Origin: Oryzias latipes | Taxonomy: Eukaryota > Chordata > Actinopteri > Beloniformes > Adrianichthyidae | Direction of reading: 5' to 3' | Assembly (NCBI RefSeq): GCF_002234675.1 | Contig: NC_019859.2 | Coordinates: 10,319,983 to 10,383,982, forward strand | DNA: 64,000 nt | Shown here: positions 11,971-23,062 of the stretch, one piece after another | How positions within the stretch are numbered: position 1 is the stretch's first letter | How the letters are laid out: every line of letters starts with the position of its first letter | Position numbers and translations under genes: made by a program | Notes under the pieces: generated by a model | Database searches by the model: none | The model's input: only the letters and a program-made list of their open reading frames with translations | What the model was told of the DNA's origin: nothing

Positions 11971-12625
11971 GTGGCCCTGAAGTGCAAATCCCATCAATAA
12001 ATCACTCCACACAAAACCATATTAAAGATCACAACGACAATTAATGAAGCAAAAAAATAATTAAAAGACAACGTTTTGCTTTAAAAATCAAAACAAAAGT
12101 CACAAAACAATAAAAACGTAATATTTCAAAAAACAAAAGTAATTTCCAGAGAATAACTAAGTGTTAAAAAATGAAACAAAATAAGAAAAAGTACGGGACA
12201 TCACTGATTGGATGATGATGTTTGAGTTTTGAAGAAGTGGGAAAGCAGAAGGATGTTTTCCCTGATGTGTGGTAAAGAGTTCATCGAGCAATCACTGAAC
12301 TTTTGCAGTGGCTGTGGCCAAATGCTTTGATAAATATCTCCTGTCGGTAGATTTTGGCATTCCAAATGACTTCCGGTTGAAAAGGTGAACAAACGTTATC
12401 ATCCAGTTAATTAATCTCATAATGCCTACAGTCTCTTTTCAGGTTTCTTGTTTTGTTTCATTTTTTTATCTCATTTTTATTTCTGCAGATTACTTTTGTT
12501 TTTTTTGTTTTTTTAATGTAAATTTTTTTTTGTATTATTTGCTTTGCATTTTTTTATTGTCATTGTGATCTTTAATATTTTTTGCGTTGAGTGATTTGTT
12601 GAAAGGATTCACACTTCAGGGCCAA
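11971..12625. mobile_element. Fold-back (long inverted repeat) MITE
   Basis: The left arm starts GTGGCCCTGAAGTGCAAAT and the right arm ends CACACTTCAGGGCCAAC. Homology continues inward on opposite strands: AAATCACTC, ATATTAAAGATCACAA, GACAAT and ACAAAAGTAATxTxCAGA all appear in inverted order near 12460-12600. The arms are roughly 180-250 bases each and there is no open frame. The superfamily is not assignable from what I can see. Confidence 0.7.
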
Positions 12626-13050
12626 CGAAAAGTCATCATAAACTTAAAGTTCATTATTTCCATCCCGACTTTGTTTTTTTTAATTTAAGCTAAGAGAAGT
12701 GTTGTTTATAGGCTGCCTGGTGGTCATCGCACACCTCTCTCTGAAGCCACATGAATCGACACCGAGAACCTTTTGGACTTTCGACTTAAGGCTCATTTGA
12801 AAAAACAAAGTTGGAGCCAGGTCAGGTCACACAGCAAACATGACCTGGCTTGCTGAGTCTATGGCTGCAGTCTAAACTGATCCAACAGAAACAAACATAT
12901 TACTTTTATGAACCTCGTCTTTTAATTTCGCATTTTCTTCAGAATTGCGCAAAGAGGTGTGGCCTTTTGATTGACAGGTGATCGTTGAACTGTCAGCTCC
13001 AGAGCAGCCTTGCTGGATGTGTTCCAATAACTGTTATCCTGTTTGTACGA
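12626..13050. other. Intergenic, no gene
   Basis: No coding or repeat signature was recognised between the fold-back element and the next SINE-like repeat. Confidence 0.35.
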
Positions 13051-13051
13051 C

Positions 13052-13283
13052 TGTGGTGGAGAGGTAGAGCAGTCAAACTCTGATCGCATGTTCAGTTCAT
13101 GCTTTACCCGCCCATGCATCGAAGCGTCGTTGAGCAAGACACTGAACCCCACGTTGCTCCCGGTGGTTATAGGTTGGCGCCAGCGTTCAACAGCGGAGCC
13201 ACCGTCAGTGTGGGAATGAGTTTGTGAATGGGTGAACTGTAAAGCGTTTTGGGCCTTCTAGGGAGGTAGTAAAGCACTCTTTA
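13052..13283 (+). mobile_element. SINE-like repeat
   Basis: Landmarks of a common fish SINE are in order: GGAGAGGTAGAGCAGTC head, GAGCAAGACACTGAACCCC, CAGTGTGGGAATGAG, GAATGGGTGAACTGTAAAGC and TTTTGGGCCTTCTAG. The internal promoter boxes are decayed. A shorter related stretch (CTTGGGGAAGGACACTAAACC) occurs near 48383. Confidence 0.6.
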
Positions 13284-14785
13284 AGAGACTACGTGCACGA
13301 CAGAACTTCCGGTTAACTTCCGTGTTTCGAGTGTGAGGCCGACAACTTCCTGTTGGTCGTGTTATTGTTGTGGGGAGTTTTGTTGAGTTGCTAGTTTTGA
13401 GTAAAAAGGAGCGGATTTCGGGTAAAAGAGAGGCGTTTGGTGTTTCAACGCGTGACAATGACATCACAACACTGTTGTGTACCCGTGTGCGAATTTGTCA
13501 AAGTACAACAGTACTAATATAAGCTTTCATAGCTTTCCAGTAGATGTGTCGGTGAGAGAGCCGAATGGATGGTGAACACGGCGGGAGGACTTCACCCCAA
13601 GCAAGACTAGTCGTGTTTCGTATTTGCAGCAATCGGAAAGAAAATGCGTCATGTAAACACGCCGTTCGGAATACTTTGCCCCGGTCAGACTCGTTCGGAT
13701 CAAAATTTCTTTCCGATCAAGATAGCTGGGTATACCGATCGTTGTTCATGTAAACGGTCATTCCGATCGTGTGTCACTATTGATCTGGGTTTACGTCATG
13801 CATAAACGGTGTTTCGCTGAGAGAAAGCTTGTGAGCTCATACGGGACCGACCAGCGGCTCTGCGGACGCCCCGCGTAAAGCCCCGCTCAGCTCTCGCCCC
13901 GCTGGCTCTCCCGTCTCTTTCACCCCTCACGAGGGAGATGCGGGGGGGGGTGCGTGCTCACTGACGTCTGGACCCGGCATCCGAGCTCTGCGTTTGGGCT
14001 CCGGAGCCAGTGGACCGAGTGAACCTCTCTGAATGAGCAGAGCAGCTGGATTTATTAATGTGTTTGAGGGGAGGGTGCTTTGTTACGTGTGCGTTTTGTT
14101 ATGTGTGAGAATTCGGACTGCGAGCCGAGCCGCCGCTCTGGGTTAGCGGCTGCCAGACTCGCGAGGACAGAGCAGAGCTCGAGCGGCCAGCTTACACAGC
14201 CGTCACGGGGCAGTGTGTGAGCTTTTCAGAGCAGAAATGCCGCTCAGTCCTTAGAAACTGTTCAAAAAATCACGACACATGGAATTGTGCTTCTAATTGT
14301 GCCCCGACAAATAAAGGCTGATGTTGTTAGCCCGTGTTGTTAGCCTCTCCTAACACTGGGTTGTTCTTCAGTTCTGTTCTTCTTCCACAAATAAAGCACT
14401 GACCACAATGATTAAATATAAAATGAGAGCGAACAGGCACTTCATAATATTCATAAAACTAATAAAAGCACGTTTGGAAGATCGCCTCGTATATTACCGA
14501 GCTGCTGCATAAATGTGACAGCAAAGGTTTGTTTACGGGACACATTTCCTTTTCGGTATTTTCGACACGATATTTTGCCCGTAACCACGCACTGGTCGAC
14601 AATCCCGTAGATGTCGTTCACGTCGATTTTCGGGAGACCTTGTTTGTAGAAAACGGGTGAAATTTGCCATCTTTCGCAATCAAAATCTGCCGTGTCGCTG
14701 CTATAGAAGTCGCAAGCCGGAAATGGTCGGCCTCACACTCAAGGCGGCGGAAGTAGAACTCCTTACTTTCGTGCACGGAGCCTAT
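13284..14785 (+). mobile_element. DNA transposon remnant with THAP-domain start
   Basis: The ends are imperfect inverted repeats: GTGCACGACAGAACTTCCG and GAGTGTGAGGCCGAC at the left match the reverse complement of 14725-14785. From 13458 a frame begins MTSQHCCVPVCE, the paired-cysteine start of a THAP zinc finger. After a one-base frame slip near 13500 it continues NSTNISFHSFP, the next conserved THAP segment, then decays. GC content is higher than in the flanks. THAP domains occur in P-element-like and some PIF/Harbinger-type fish transposases, and I cannot tell which. A further repeat seems to lie inside (CATGTAAAC motifs near 13650 and 13747). Confidence 0.6.
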
Positions 14786-16943
14786 TGTACGCCATCTACC
14801 ATTTTTATCTCCTATATTCCCATTTTTGGAAAGACTAGTGTGACGTCGTAGTCAAGACAGAGAGCAAAGTCCACAGAGCTAACAAATGGCTTCAAATAAG
14901 TCCAATACAAGCTTCATTGTCGCATGACATGACACTTCACACATCTTCCATACTGTCAATTTGCATTGATTTGCTATTTTTGCAACAGCCTTATTGCAAT
15001 TCATCATTCATGGGACTCATGTCCTGAAAACTGTTGCATCCTAAAAAGTCAAATGAAGAGCAGACGTAGATGAGTTTAACCTCTTTGTTGCCCTGTGGAA
15101 CTGAAGTCCCAGTTCCTGAGGAAAAAAAAGTCATCAATGAAGCTTTTGTTTTCAGTTCTCTCTGCATTTAAAGTTCGCTCTGATCTTGATTACAGTGACT
15201 GCACCTCGTAGTGTCGACCGCATGCCGACAGTCACACATTGCTCCGTTCCCAGGATGCACCTGGCCAAGGACGAGCAGGCGGATGTGAGGGACAGCTGCT
15301 TCCTGTTCACACTTCCTGGTTCTGCGGAGGAGGGGGGCCGTAGGGTGAGGGTAATACATGGGTAGATTAGGGTATTTGGCAAGGCCTTGTCCAAACAGGA
15401 AATTTCTGCCATGGCCACAGGTGTAAAAGAATCAAGTTCCATGTTTGGATGTGTAAAGTCTGTTTTAGCCTTAAAATAGGAACAGTAGCTAATAATGATG
15501 ATTATTTTGTTTAAAAGGCCATTTCAAAACTCTTGAGGTAAATTTACGGTGTAAAAATATAAAACAGCACAATAAATACTATATATATAAAAGATAAAAT
15601 CTATTTAAAATCTATATATATTTAAAAATATTTACATAAAAGTGACAAGGATGACTTGATCAGGATTGGTGAGCTAATCAAACTTTAGAGACTTGCTCAA
15701 TAGTTTTCTTAATTGCACAAATGCCGAGAGCCAGGAAAGAATCGCAGCACTCCCATTGCAAAAGCTGAAACTTTTAATCCATTAAAATCCTAAGAACATT
15801 CAATATAAAACCACGTGTGAAATATTCAAAGGAAAAAAGATAATCTGGTTAGAAACTTCCCCAGGATAAGATTATCACAATTACTGATTGAAAGAAACTC
15901 ATTCATCTGTGTTTGTTTGCAATATTTGGGAGCATTTCATCTTATAGAAAACACAACAGTTGTCTTGGTTTTAGAGTTAGGATGGCTACAGAAAAGTTTT
16001 TAAGGTGTAAATGTAAAGCTTCACTGGGCAGGAGACTAAACGTTTTGGCCTAATTCCATTTCCTATTGTTTGTTCGTTTACATTCCCATGTGTAATTACT
16101 TTCATGACATTTATAAATGTGTAAAGTTGCCTCCAAGAACCATGTTTCATACCGTTTTACAAGCTTTCGACTGACTTTGTCATTTCTCCGTTTCTTTCTT
16201 TACGCATCATTTTTTTCTTGTTTTTTTCTGATTTTTCTTTTTTGCAGCAAACATTCCCTAAATAAACAAGTTGACATATTTGCAAAATTAGGTTGGTAGG
16301 AAAAAAAGTGGAGGCTTTCAATAGACTGCAGGTATACAGATCTGTTAATAGGAAGGTGCAGTTTAAAACATTAAACTCTGTTGACCTTTTTGACATATGT
16401 GGCCTCCTTAAGGCCATTATGCTTTTAAAAAACAACACGTCCACCTACCGTTTGTCAATATATTTATATTTCTTCTAATAAAATTGCTCTTCTGCACATG
16501 TTTTTCTTTTTGCAAGTAAAGCAAATGGAAAGCTATGATTTGGACTTTTCCCACTAGTGTGTGAGTGTGTGTGTTTTAAAGCAGTGGCATATTTTGATTT
16601 CCTCTCCCATATTACTCATCATCAGCACTGCGGTCGTCCAAATTCCACTGGTGAGTGTGACCTGGCCCTGTTGTCACCCTTCGGCCTGTAATAATAGGAA
16701 AGACAGAATCAGTTTTCCACACTCCCCTCACCTTTCTTCAAAATAGATGTGTTCCTGTTTGGCACTTTCCCTCCCAGCTCTACCTGGTTTATTTTTTCTT
16801 TTTGTTCTTTTTTTTTTAAAGTTTGTGGTTTGTTGTAAAAACATTTATTTAATGTCTTAAATTTTGTCATTTGTTGCTCTGTTAAGGAAAATTGGTGGAT
16901 CTATCCGGTCAGCTCAGTAAAACAAACACAGATCCTTTAACTA
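14786..16943. other. Intergenic, no gene; one GC-richer patch
   Basis: Mostly AT-rich. A GC-richer patch at about 15185-15350 has frames open on the minus strand but no splice or protein signature I recognise. TATATA-rich sequence lies near 15580-15640. Confidence 0.35.
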
Positions 16944-16949
16944 CAGTAT

Positions 16950-17266
16950 GTTCACCCTGGCCTCAGCAATGCATGTTCAAGCAGCCACTTCCAATGAAAA
17001 GTCTACGTAAATGTGCGTGTATGTTTGTTCCGGGCTCAAAACTTTCACGTTCTAACGTAGCTACGCAGGCTTTTATGACTATTTTCGGGTTGTTAGTACA
17101 AAATGTGTGACCATTGTGAGTTAAACTGAAACAAACTTTGACCAATCAGGGATTCTGATTTGGTAGTGACTCACGCATATTGTCTCATTTATTGCCTAGA
17201 AGTGCCAACCATATGAAAATTGACAATGGAGCGTCTTCCAACTGTACGTGGCAGACATGCGCTAGT
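16950..17266. mobile_element. Second copy of the MITE nested in Tc1
   Basis: Shares a GTTCACCCTGG start and the ordered motifs TTCAAGCAGCCACTT, CCAATGAAAAGTC, AAGTGCCAACCA and TTCCAACTGTACGTG with 6011-6450. Its right end is less clear than in that copy. Confidence 0.5.
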
Positions 17267-18148
17267 AAACCGTAGAAAAAGAAGAACAACATGGGTCACA
17301 TTTTTGGTGTATCTTCAGCTTTATATCTCTTAGCACAAATAACATAAAACTATTAAACACACCATCATTTCACTCAAAATGGCAATATCCCCACATTTTC
17401 TGAAACAGAAAATTTTATTGAACAAGAAATGCAGACGTACGTCTAAAAAAAATTGAATAATGTGAAAAATATTCCAACTTTAGTAACTTTTGTCAATAAA
17501 TTATTGAAATGATATACTGGTGTTTTAAAATAGACATATCAGATCAATCAAAAACAAATATTATCAGCACAGATGTTGGGTTTCTGAAGAATGTATTAGT
17601 CTTCATTCATATACTATTTGCAAGGTTAAGTCTCCATTTGCATAAATTACTGCATCTCTGTACCACAGAGAGGAGGTTAAGTACTAAGATTAAGCAGCTC
17701 TATAAAGCATTTTTTTATCTTAAAATAGGACATTTTGTATCATAAATAATGTTTAAGGTTTTTAATTTACAAAAGCGCTATCTCAATTCTGTCTACGTTG
17801 CAAGCTGATGCTTGCTCTAAGAGAAAAAAAAATCACATCCTATTTTGTAACTTTTCTAATACTGCTGATAGGAACTCGCAATTTCTTTTGCAACACTGCA
17901 TGTTAATTCCCAGAGGAATTTTAAAGTCCTCTTTCTTTTAAATGACCCTGTTGAGACCTTGTTTCCTGTCAGTTAGATGCTTGTCACAGTCAGTAAGCAT
18001 CCTCTTTTTGCTGCTAGAGCTTATTTGCATAGTCAGACTTTTGTGTATTTTCCATCTTTCTCTTCTCTTTTTAAAATCTATATGTACATACATTATGTTT
18101 TTTTTGCGTTTTATTGTCATCAATTAATAAATGCCCTGCATGGTTGCA
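17267..18148. other. Intergenic, no gene
   Basis: AT-rich; nothing coding or repetitive recognised. Confidence 0.35.
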
Positions 18149-18457
18149 TATTGGTGTAGTGGTTAGCACTTTCACCTCAAAGCAAGGATTCGGTTCAAAT
18201 TCTGGAAGGAACTTTTTGGCATGGAGTTTGCATCTTCTCCCTATCCGTGTGTGGCTTTTCTCTGGGCACTCCAAAAACATGCTTCATAGGTTAAAAGGTG
18301 ACTCGAAAAAATGTCCCTTTACCAGTGATTGTGCAGCCCTGCAACAAAAAGGAATCACATCCCAGGTGAATCCCCGCCTTTGCCTGACGATAGCTAAGAT
18401 AGGCTCCAGCAACCCTATGACCCCAAAAAGGATGAAGTGGGTTTGAAGGATGGATGG
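18149..18457 (+). mobile_element. tRNA-headed SINE with L2-type tail, second copy
   Basis: The head GTAGTGGTTAGCACT with B-box-like GGTTCAAATTC resembles a tRNA promoter. The tail includes GAGTTTGCATCTTCTCCC, AAAAACATGCTTCA, GATAGGCTCCAGCAACCC and a GGATGGATGG end. Same family as 10131-10430. Confidence 0.7.
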
Positions 18458-19475
18458 ATGTTCTGTCTTAATGTGCAGCAACTTTGTGACATTTTACAGT
18501 TTTTCTACGAATAAAAAATGCTGATTTTGCATTTTTTTTCCCATTCCTTAAAATTACATAGTATTAAAAAAACTTTGCCTCATATTATTCTGGCATGTGC
18601 AGGTTTCCAAGTTGTCATTTATTTCAGCTGGCCAAGAAAGATTTTGTTATTAGATTTAAGACCACCAGATGGCGACAGAGGCAGAGTTTTGTAAAACGTG
18701 GGGACAGTTTCTTAAACTGCCTGCCCCACCCCCCCTTTTTTTACTTCTTTTACTGAGATGATTTTTCATTTGTTTGAAATGTTTGAAAACGTACAACTTT
18801 TTTAAATGTATGTGGCACTGCTTTAAACAGGCATTCCTGCGTCTGAAATGTCTCTGTGAAATGTAAGCACAGATCTCCTTTTGTCCAGATGAAGCTGTAA
18901 TTAATGCAATGCTTGGCCTCAAACGCACACGTTGTCTGCTGGTGGGCTGTGCTGCGCTGCAGTGCGTGTGGGTGGTCTAAGCCAAGCGGAGGAGAGAAGG
19001 ATTAACACCAAGGCTGCCCGGAGGAAAAGAAAAAGGAAGGATGAAGAGAAAATGGGAGATGGAGAAGAGATAAACATCTGCACACCAGATGTGCTGTTCA
19101 GCATCCAGAGGTGGTTTATGAAACAGAGAAGGCATTGAAAAAGACTCTTGTTAGAGGGATCTCTGCTTTACGAGTGAACCGACCTGCAGCCTTCCTCTCT
19201 TCCTCACTCAGAGTTTTCTGCTTGCTCTGTCTGTCATCTGCTTGTATTTACATTACAAAAACCTCGAACATCCACTTGCCCTGTTTTCATCTCTTGCTCT
19301 GTTCCTGGAGGAACCTGCCATGATGCAACTTCGATTGCTGATCACCAGCTGTCAAAACACGCTCAGAGACTGATTTTGTTCCACTGCAGAGAAACACAAG
19401 AGTCTTTTTAGTCCTCTCGAGCAATAATGACATTTGGAACTTTTAAACCTGCTTTCCTTTTTGAACGTTTTTACA
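18458..19475. other. Intergenic, no gene; CTCF-like motif inside
   Basis: A GC-richer patch at about 18920-19130 is open in several frames but resembles no protein. The CTCF-like motif is listed separately. Confidence 0.35.
18661..18676 (+). promoter_or_regulatory. CTCF-like motif between lyl1 and foxd
   Basis: ACCACCAGATGGCGAC fits the CTCF core (CCAC-AG-TGGCG). It stands alone in non-coding sequence. A match by eye; binding is not shown. Confidence 0.3.
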
Positions 19476-19843
19476 TTAAAGGGCCAAAAACCCTAAATTT
19501 CTTTTGATCTATTTTAAAAATAGGTCTTTTAATAATGATTATGCCGTTTTTAGCCAGAATTAATAAAAAAACTGTTATTTTCCAGGACATAGTTTCTGCA
19601 GATTGGCAGTTGTTCTTTAGAACTTTGCCTCTGCCATCTGGGTGGGACCACCGCCTGCCCCCTTCCATTCCCCATCTTTTTCAAACAGCATTTTTTCGTC
19701 TGTTGATGATTCACAGTGGTTTGAATAAAGAGATGCTCAGAAATTACATTTTGAGCTTAATATTGTTTATACATATCCTTCATCCTCAGAAAAATGTCAC
19801 AAAAACGTTTAAAAAAGTGATTTTCATTGGGGTGGATCTTTAA
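19476..19843 (-). mobile_element. TTAA-flanked MITE, copy B
   Basis: TTAA at both ends (19476 and 19840), with CCAGGACATAGTTTCTGCAG and GATTCACAGTGGTTTGAATA inside. Same orientation as copy A. Confidence 0.7.
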
Positions 19844-20050
19844 ATCAGCATGACAGATAAAAAGGAGAGGGAATAATCCATTTTCATCTTTTTGAAAGCC
19901 AAATTTTATATTTTTCATTTTTATGCTTTATATTTTACGCAAAAAAACCCTAATACATCATATAAGAAGTGTACAGCATGTATCCATGTGTATAGCGACA
20001 TAAAAGGCATTCTATTCTATTCTAATGATATGTGACCAAAAAAATTATAA
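19844..20050. other. Short intergenic stretch, no gene
   Basis: AT-rich; nothing recognised. Confidence 0.3.
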
Positions 20051-20054
20051 ACCA

Positions 20055-20800
20055 TAGAATTTTACATTTGATTTGATTTTTGATTTGAAATGGTTTATTT
20101 CAAGCAATTAAGTAGAAATAATACACAAAAGCAATATAATCATCAGTTATACATTCATACAGTAACTAATCAAACTTAGGATAAGTAGACATATTAATAA
20201 ATATTGCTTGAAAGGGAGTGGAAGGAAGCGAACTTATATAATCATTATACTATAACCGTTATACTATAACCATTTTATTACATGGTTTATCAATATCCGG
20301 TTCCTAGCTTTTATCAGACAGAATTAAGAATCATAAAGTATCAATAAAGCACATGACAAAGATGAATTACTTAATTATTATGCAAAAATAACTATTTCAG
20401 AAATCAATATGGCAAATGCAGATCAGTCATCTAAAATATATGCAGATTTTGTTACTTATAAAAGTCATTCATATGATTAAAACATAATACTACATCCGTA
20501 AAATAGACATAACACTGTTTCAGGAATTTTCATAGCAAAATTTCATCAAGTATCAAAAGTTAAAAAACATGTGCAAAATTATGTTACATTAGGAAAGATA
20601 TTTGAATCAATTTATCAATTTTTGGAGCAAGTGAAGTAATATCAATGTCGATCAATTTAACCATTTTAAATAAGTGATTAATCATTAGTTTTACTTTTTA
20701 AGAATAAATGCGTGTACTGGATCATCCATAAAGTACACTAGAGTTCAAATATTGTTCTTTCAATTTAACAGTTTATATAACTTTTTTATAAACCTCCTTG
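20055..20800. repeat. AT-rich dispersed repeat, copy 1
   Basis: Resembles 43028-43800: both start near TTTATTTCAAGCA and share a TTGCTTGAAAxGGAGTGG block (20203 here, 43232 there). No coding potential. It may be the 3' part of a retroelement. Limits are approximate. Confidence 0.4.
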
Positions 20801-22500
20801 AAGCCTGAATTTATTTTCAGCTATGATTAAATATCACTAATGTTTTTGTTTTCAAGTAGATGCTAAAGTAAGGTCATTTTGGAGCAGAAAGGTTTTGATG
20901 TGTTGGTGCATCAAAAAGTGTAAAGGAGTTACATTTTAGACTATTTTCTCTGTTTTTTTTGTGTTTAATCTTCCTTTTTTAAATATTGGTTTACAGTATT
21001 CTATACAGCCTTCACTTTGTATTGCCTTTAAAACCAATTTCTTTCCATTTACCTTTTCACTTTTTTGTGTTCATGGAGCGCTCTAAATGTCTTACTTCTT
21101 TCCTGATTGGTTCAGCATGTGTACGCAGGTCTGTGTGTGGTTTACAGCTGTTTGCAAAAGTGAACAATGGCTGAGCCCTCTCTGAAGCGCTTTAAACTCT
21201 GGATAAAAGCTTGGGCCAAATTAATAAATTTTAACTGGATAAACTTGCAGCTCGTACACTCCATGACATAAACGTACCCTCTTAAATGACAGAAAAGCAA
21301 TGCTTGTTTGGCTACAGGACTCCAATTAAAGCAGACGATCATGTTTTCATACAACCTCTTGTTCTCAGAGGCTCGGCTGACCTCACTTTCATACTCCATC
21401 AAGACACAATAAACAAGCAAGCATGGGAAAACAAATGCCAGGGTTCATGTCTGCTCCGTCAGTGGCGAGGCTTTTTACCTGGAGCTAGTAAAATTTATTT
21501 TGGTAGATAATTGGCTGCAGTTAGGTTGTAGCCCACTTGTTGCTGTAATAGCTGTTTGTTTTTTCATAGTGGTGCGGTGGAATTTACTCTCCTGATTATG
21601 TCAAAAGGCAATAAACTTTTGAAAATGCTGGGCATGGATTGCTTTAAAAGCCTTGAATTTAGTGAGGAGTGTGAGGCCAGTGTTGGCTTTTTTTTTTAGC
21701 CAGTCTTTCTGACACAAAGAAAACGAGGACAACTCGCTAAAAAAGTCTCTTTCTGACAGCTAACCGTTACAGAAAGGAACAGAAAACATGTTTGCATGGC
21801 ATTTCATCATACAGCAAAATAAAAGCAATGTTCTTATAATTTTTATTACTTTTAACCTATATGTAGTGGTATACAAATAAAATGTATTATTATTATCTAT
21901 TATTATAACCATATGTATCACATTTGATATGTACATTTCTGAGATCCCTAACTTTCTAGAAAGTTCTAAACTTTCCTTAGAAACTCATTGGATATAACTT
22001 GGTTCGTGGTTTCTGCCTTGTAGTTCATCATCATTCCACTAGGAGCAGTAGAAAGTCTTTTCCTGCTCATTTCAAAATGGCTGCCTCCGTGAAATCTCCA
22101 AAACACTTTTGGCGAGAAAAGTTCAGCAAATTTTCAAAACTTTATTGTAAGAACAATTCAACTATTGGTGTTCTTTTTTTGTAAATGACTACATGCTGTA
22201 TTGAAAAAAATGTAAAATTTGTTAATAATTAATTCTTTATATGGAAGTTACATCGTGTTTAAAATTTTAAGATCAAATTTAAGACAGAAGGTAAAAAGTG
22301 CTTTTATCTGAACGATCATGTCAATACTTTTGCATCTTAAACTAACATAGTTGTGACCAAAACTTACCAAATCACCCAATGTTTTGATATTGATTCTATT
22401 TATACCTCCTAAAAAAAATTAATTGCTTTTTTTACGGTACATTGCATCAAAAGGTATCTTAATTCCAGAAAATTTCTAATTTTCTAATTTTGATGTGGTG
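20801..22500. other. Intergenic, no gene
   Basis: AT-rich. Contains a heat-shock-element-like palindrome ACTTTCTAGAAAGT near 21950 with a further TTCTA just after. No exon recognised. Confidence 0.35.
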
Positions 22501-22508
22501 GCTTTACA

Positions 22509-23054
22509 GCAGGGGTGTCAAACTAATTTTCACTAAGGGCACACCAGCATAATGGTTGTCCTCAAAGGGCCAGATATAATTTATACATGAAACTAAATGT
22601 AATGAAAAATAAATGTAACTACTCCTTAATGCTAAATAACTCATTATTTATTTATTATAACGTTTTAAAGGGACAATAACAGTTGCATAGAAAACATATG
22701 TTTGCTTGTTACTCTAGCATAAATACTTTTAAATTTTGTTCGCTTATTGAAACCCACGTTCAAACTGTCCAAGTGAATAAAGAAAATAATATAAAACTGA
22801 GCTAGAAATAACATGTTACACGTGTAACATTTGACAAAAAAAGGCTGCACAGAGCCTTGCATCCAGCTGATGGTTTATGACAACAATTTCTCTGCATACA
22901 CACATAAAACCTGCAAACTTTGAATAATTACAACAGCAGCTACACATAATATGTTATCAACTAAAGTCAAATTTTACTTATATGCTCTCGCGGGCCACAT
23001 AAAATAACAAAGGCGGGCCACATTTGGCCCCCGGGCCTTGAGTTTGACACATGT
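22509..23054. mobile_element. Non-autonomous hAT element with 8-bp target duplication
   Basis: The left end CAGGGGTGTCAAAC and right end GTTTGACACATGT are inverted repeats typical of a hAT (Charlie-like) family. GCTTTACA is repeated directly outside both ends (22501-22508 and 23055-23062), the 8-bp duplication expected of hAT. The GGGCCACATTTGGCCC palindrome near the right end is typical of this family. No transposase remains. Confidence 0.8.
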
Positions 23055-23062
23055 GCTTTACA

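Noticed and set aside
14041-14300. GC-rich patch as a possible CpG-island promoter of an unseen gene
   Set aside because: It lies inside the inverted repeats of the THAP-bearing transposon remnant, which explains the composition.
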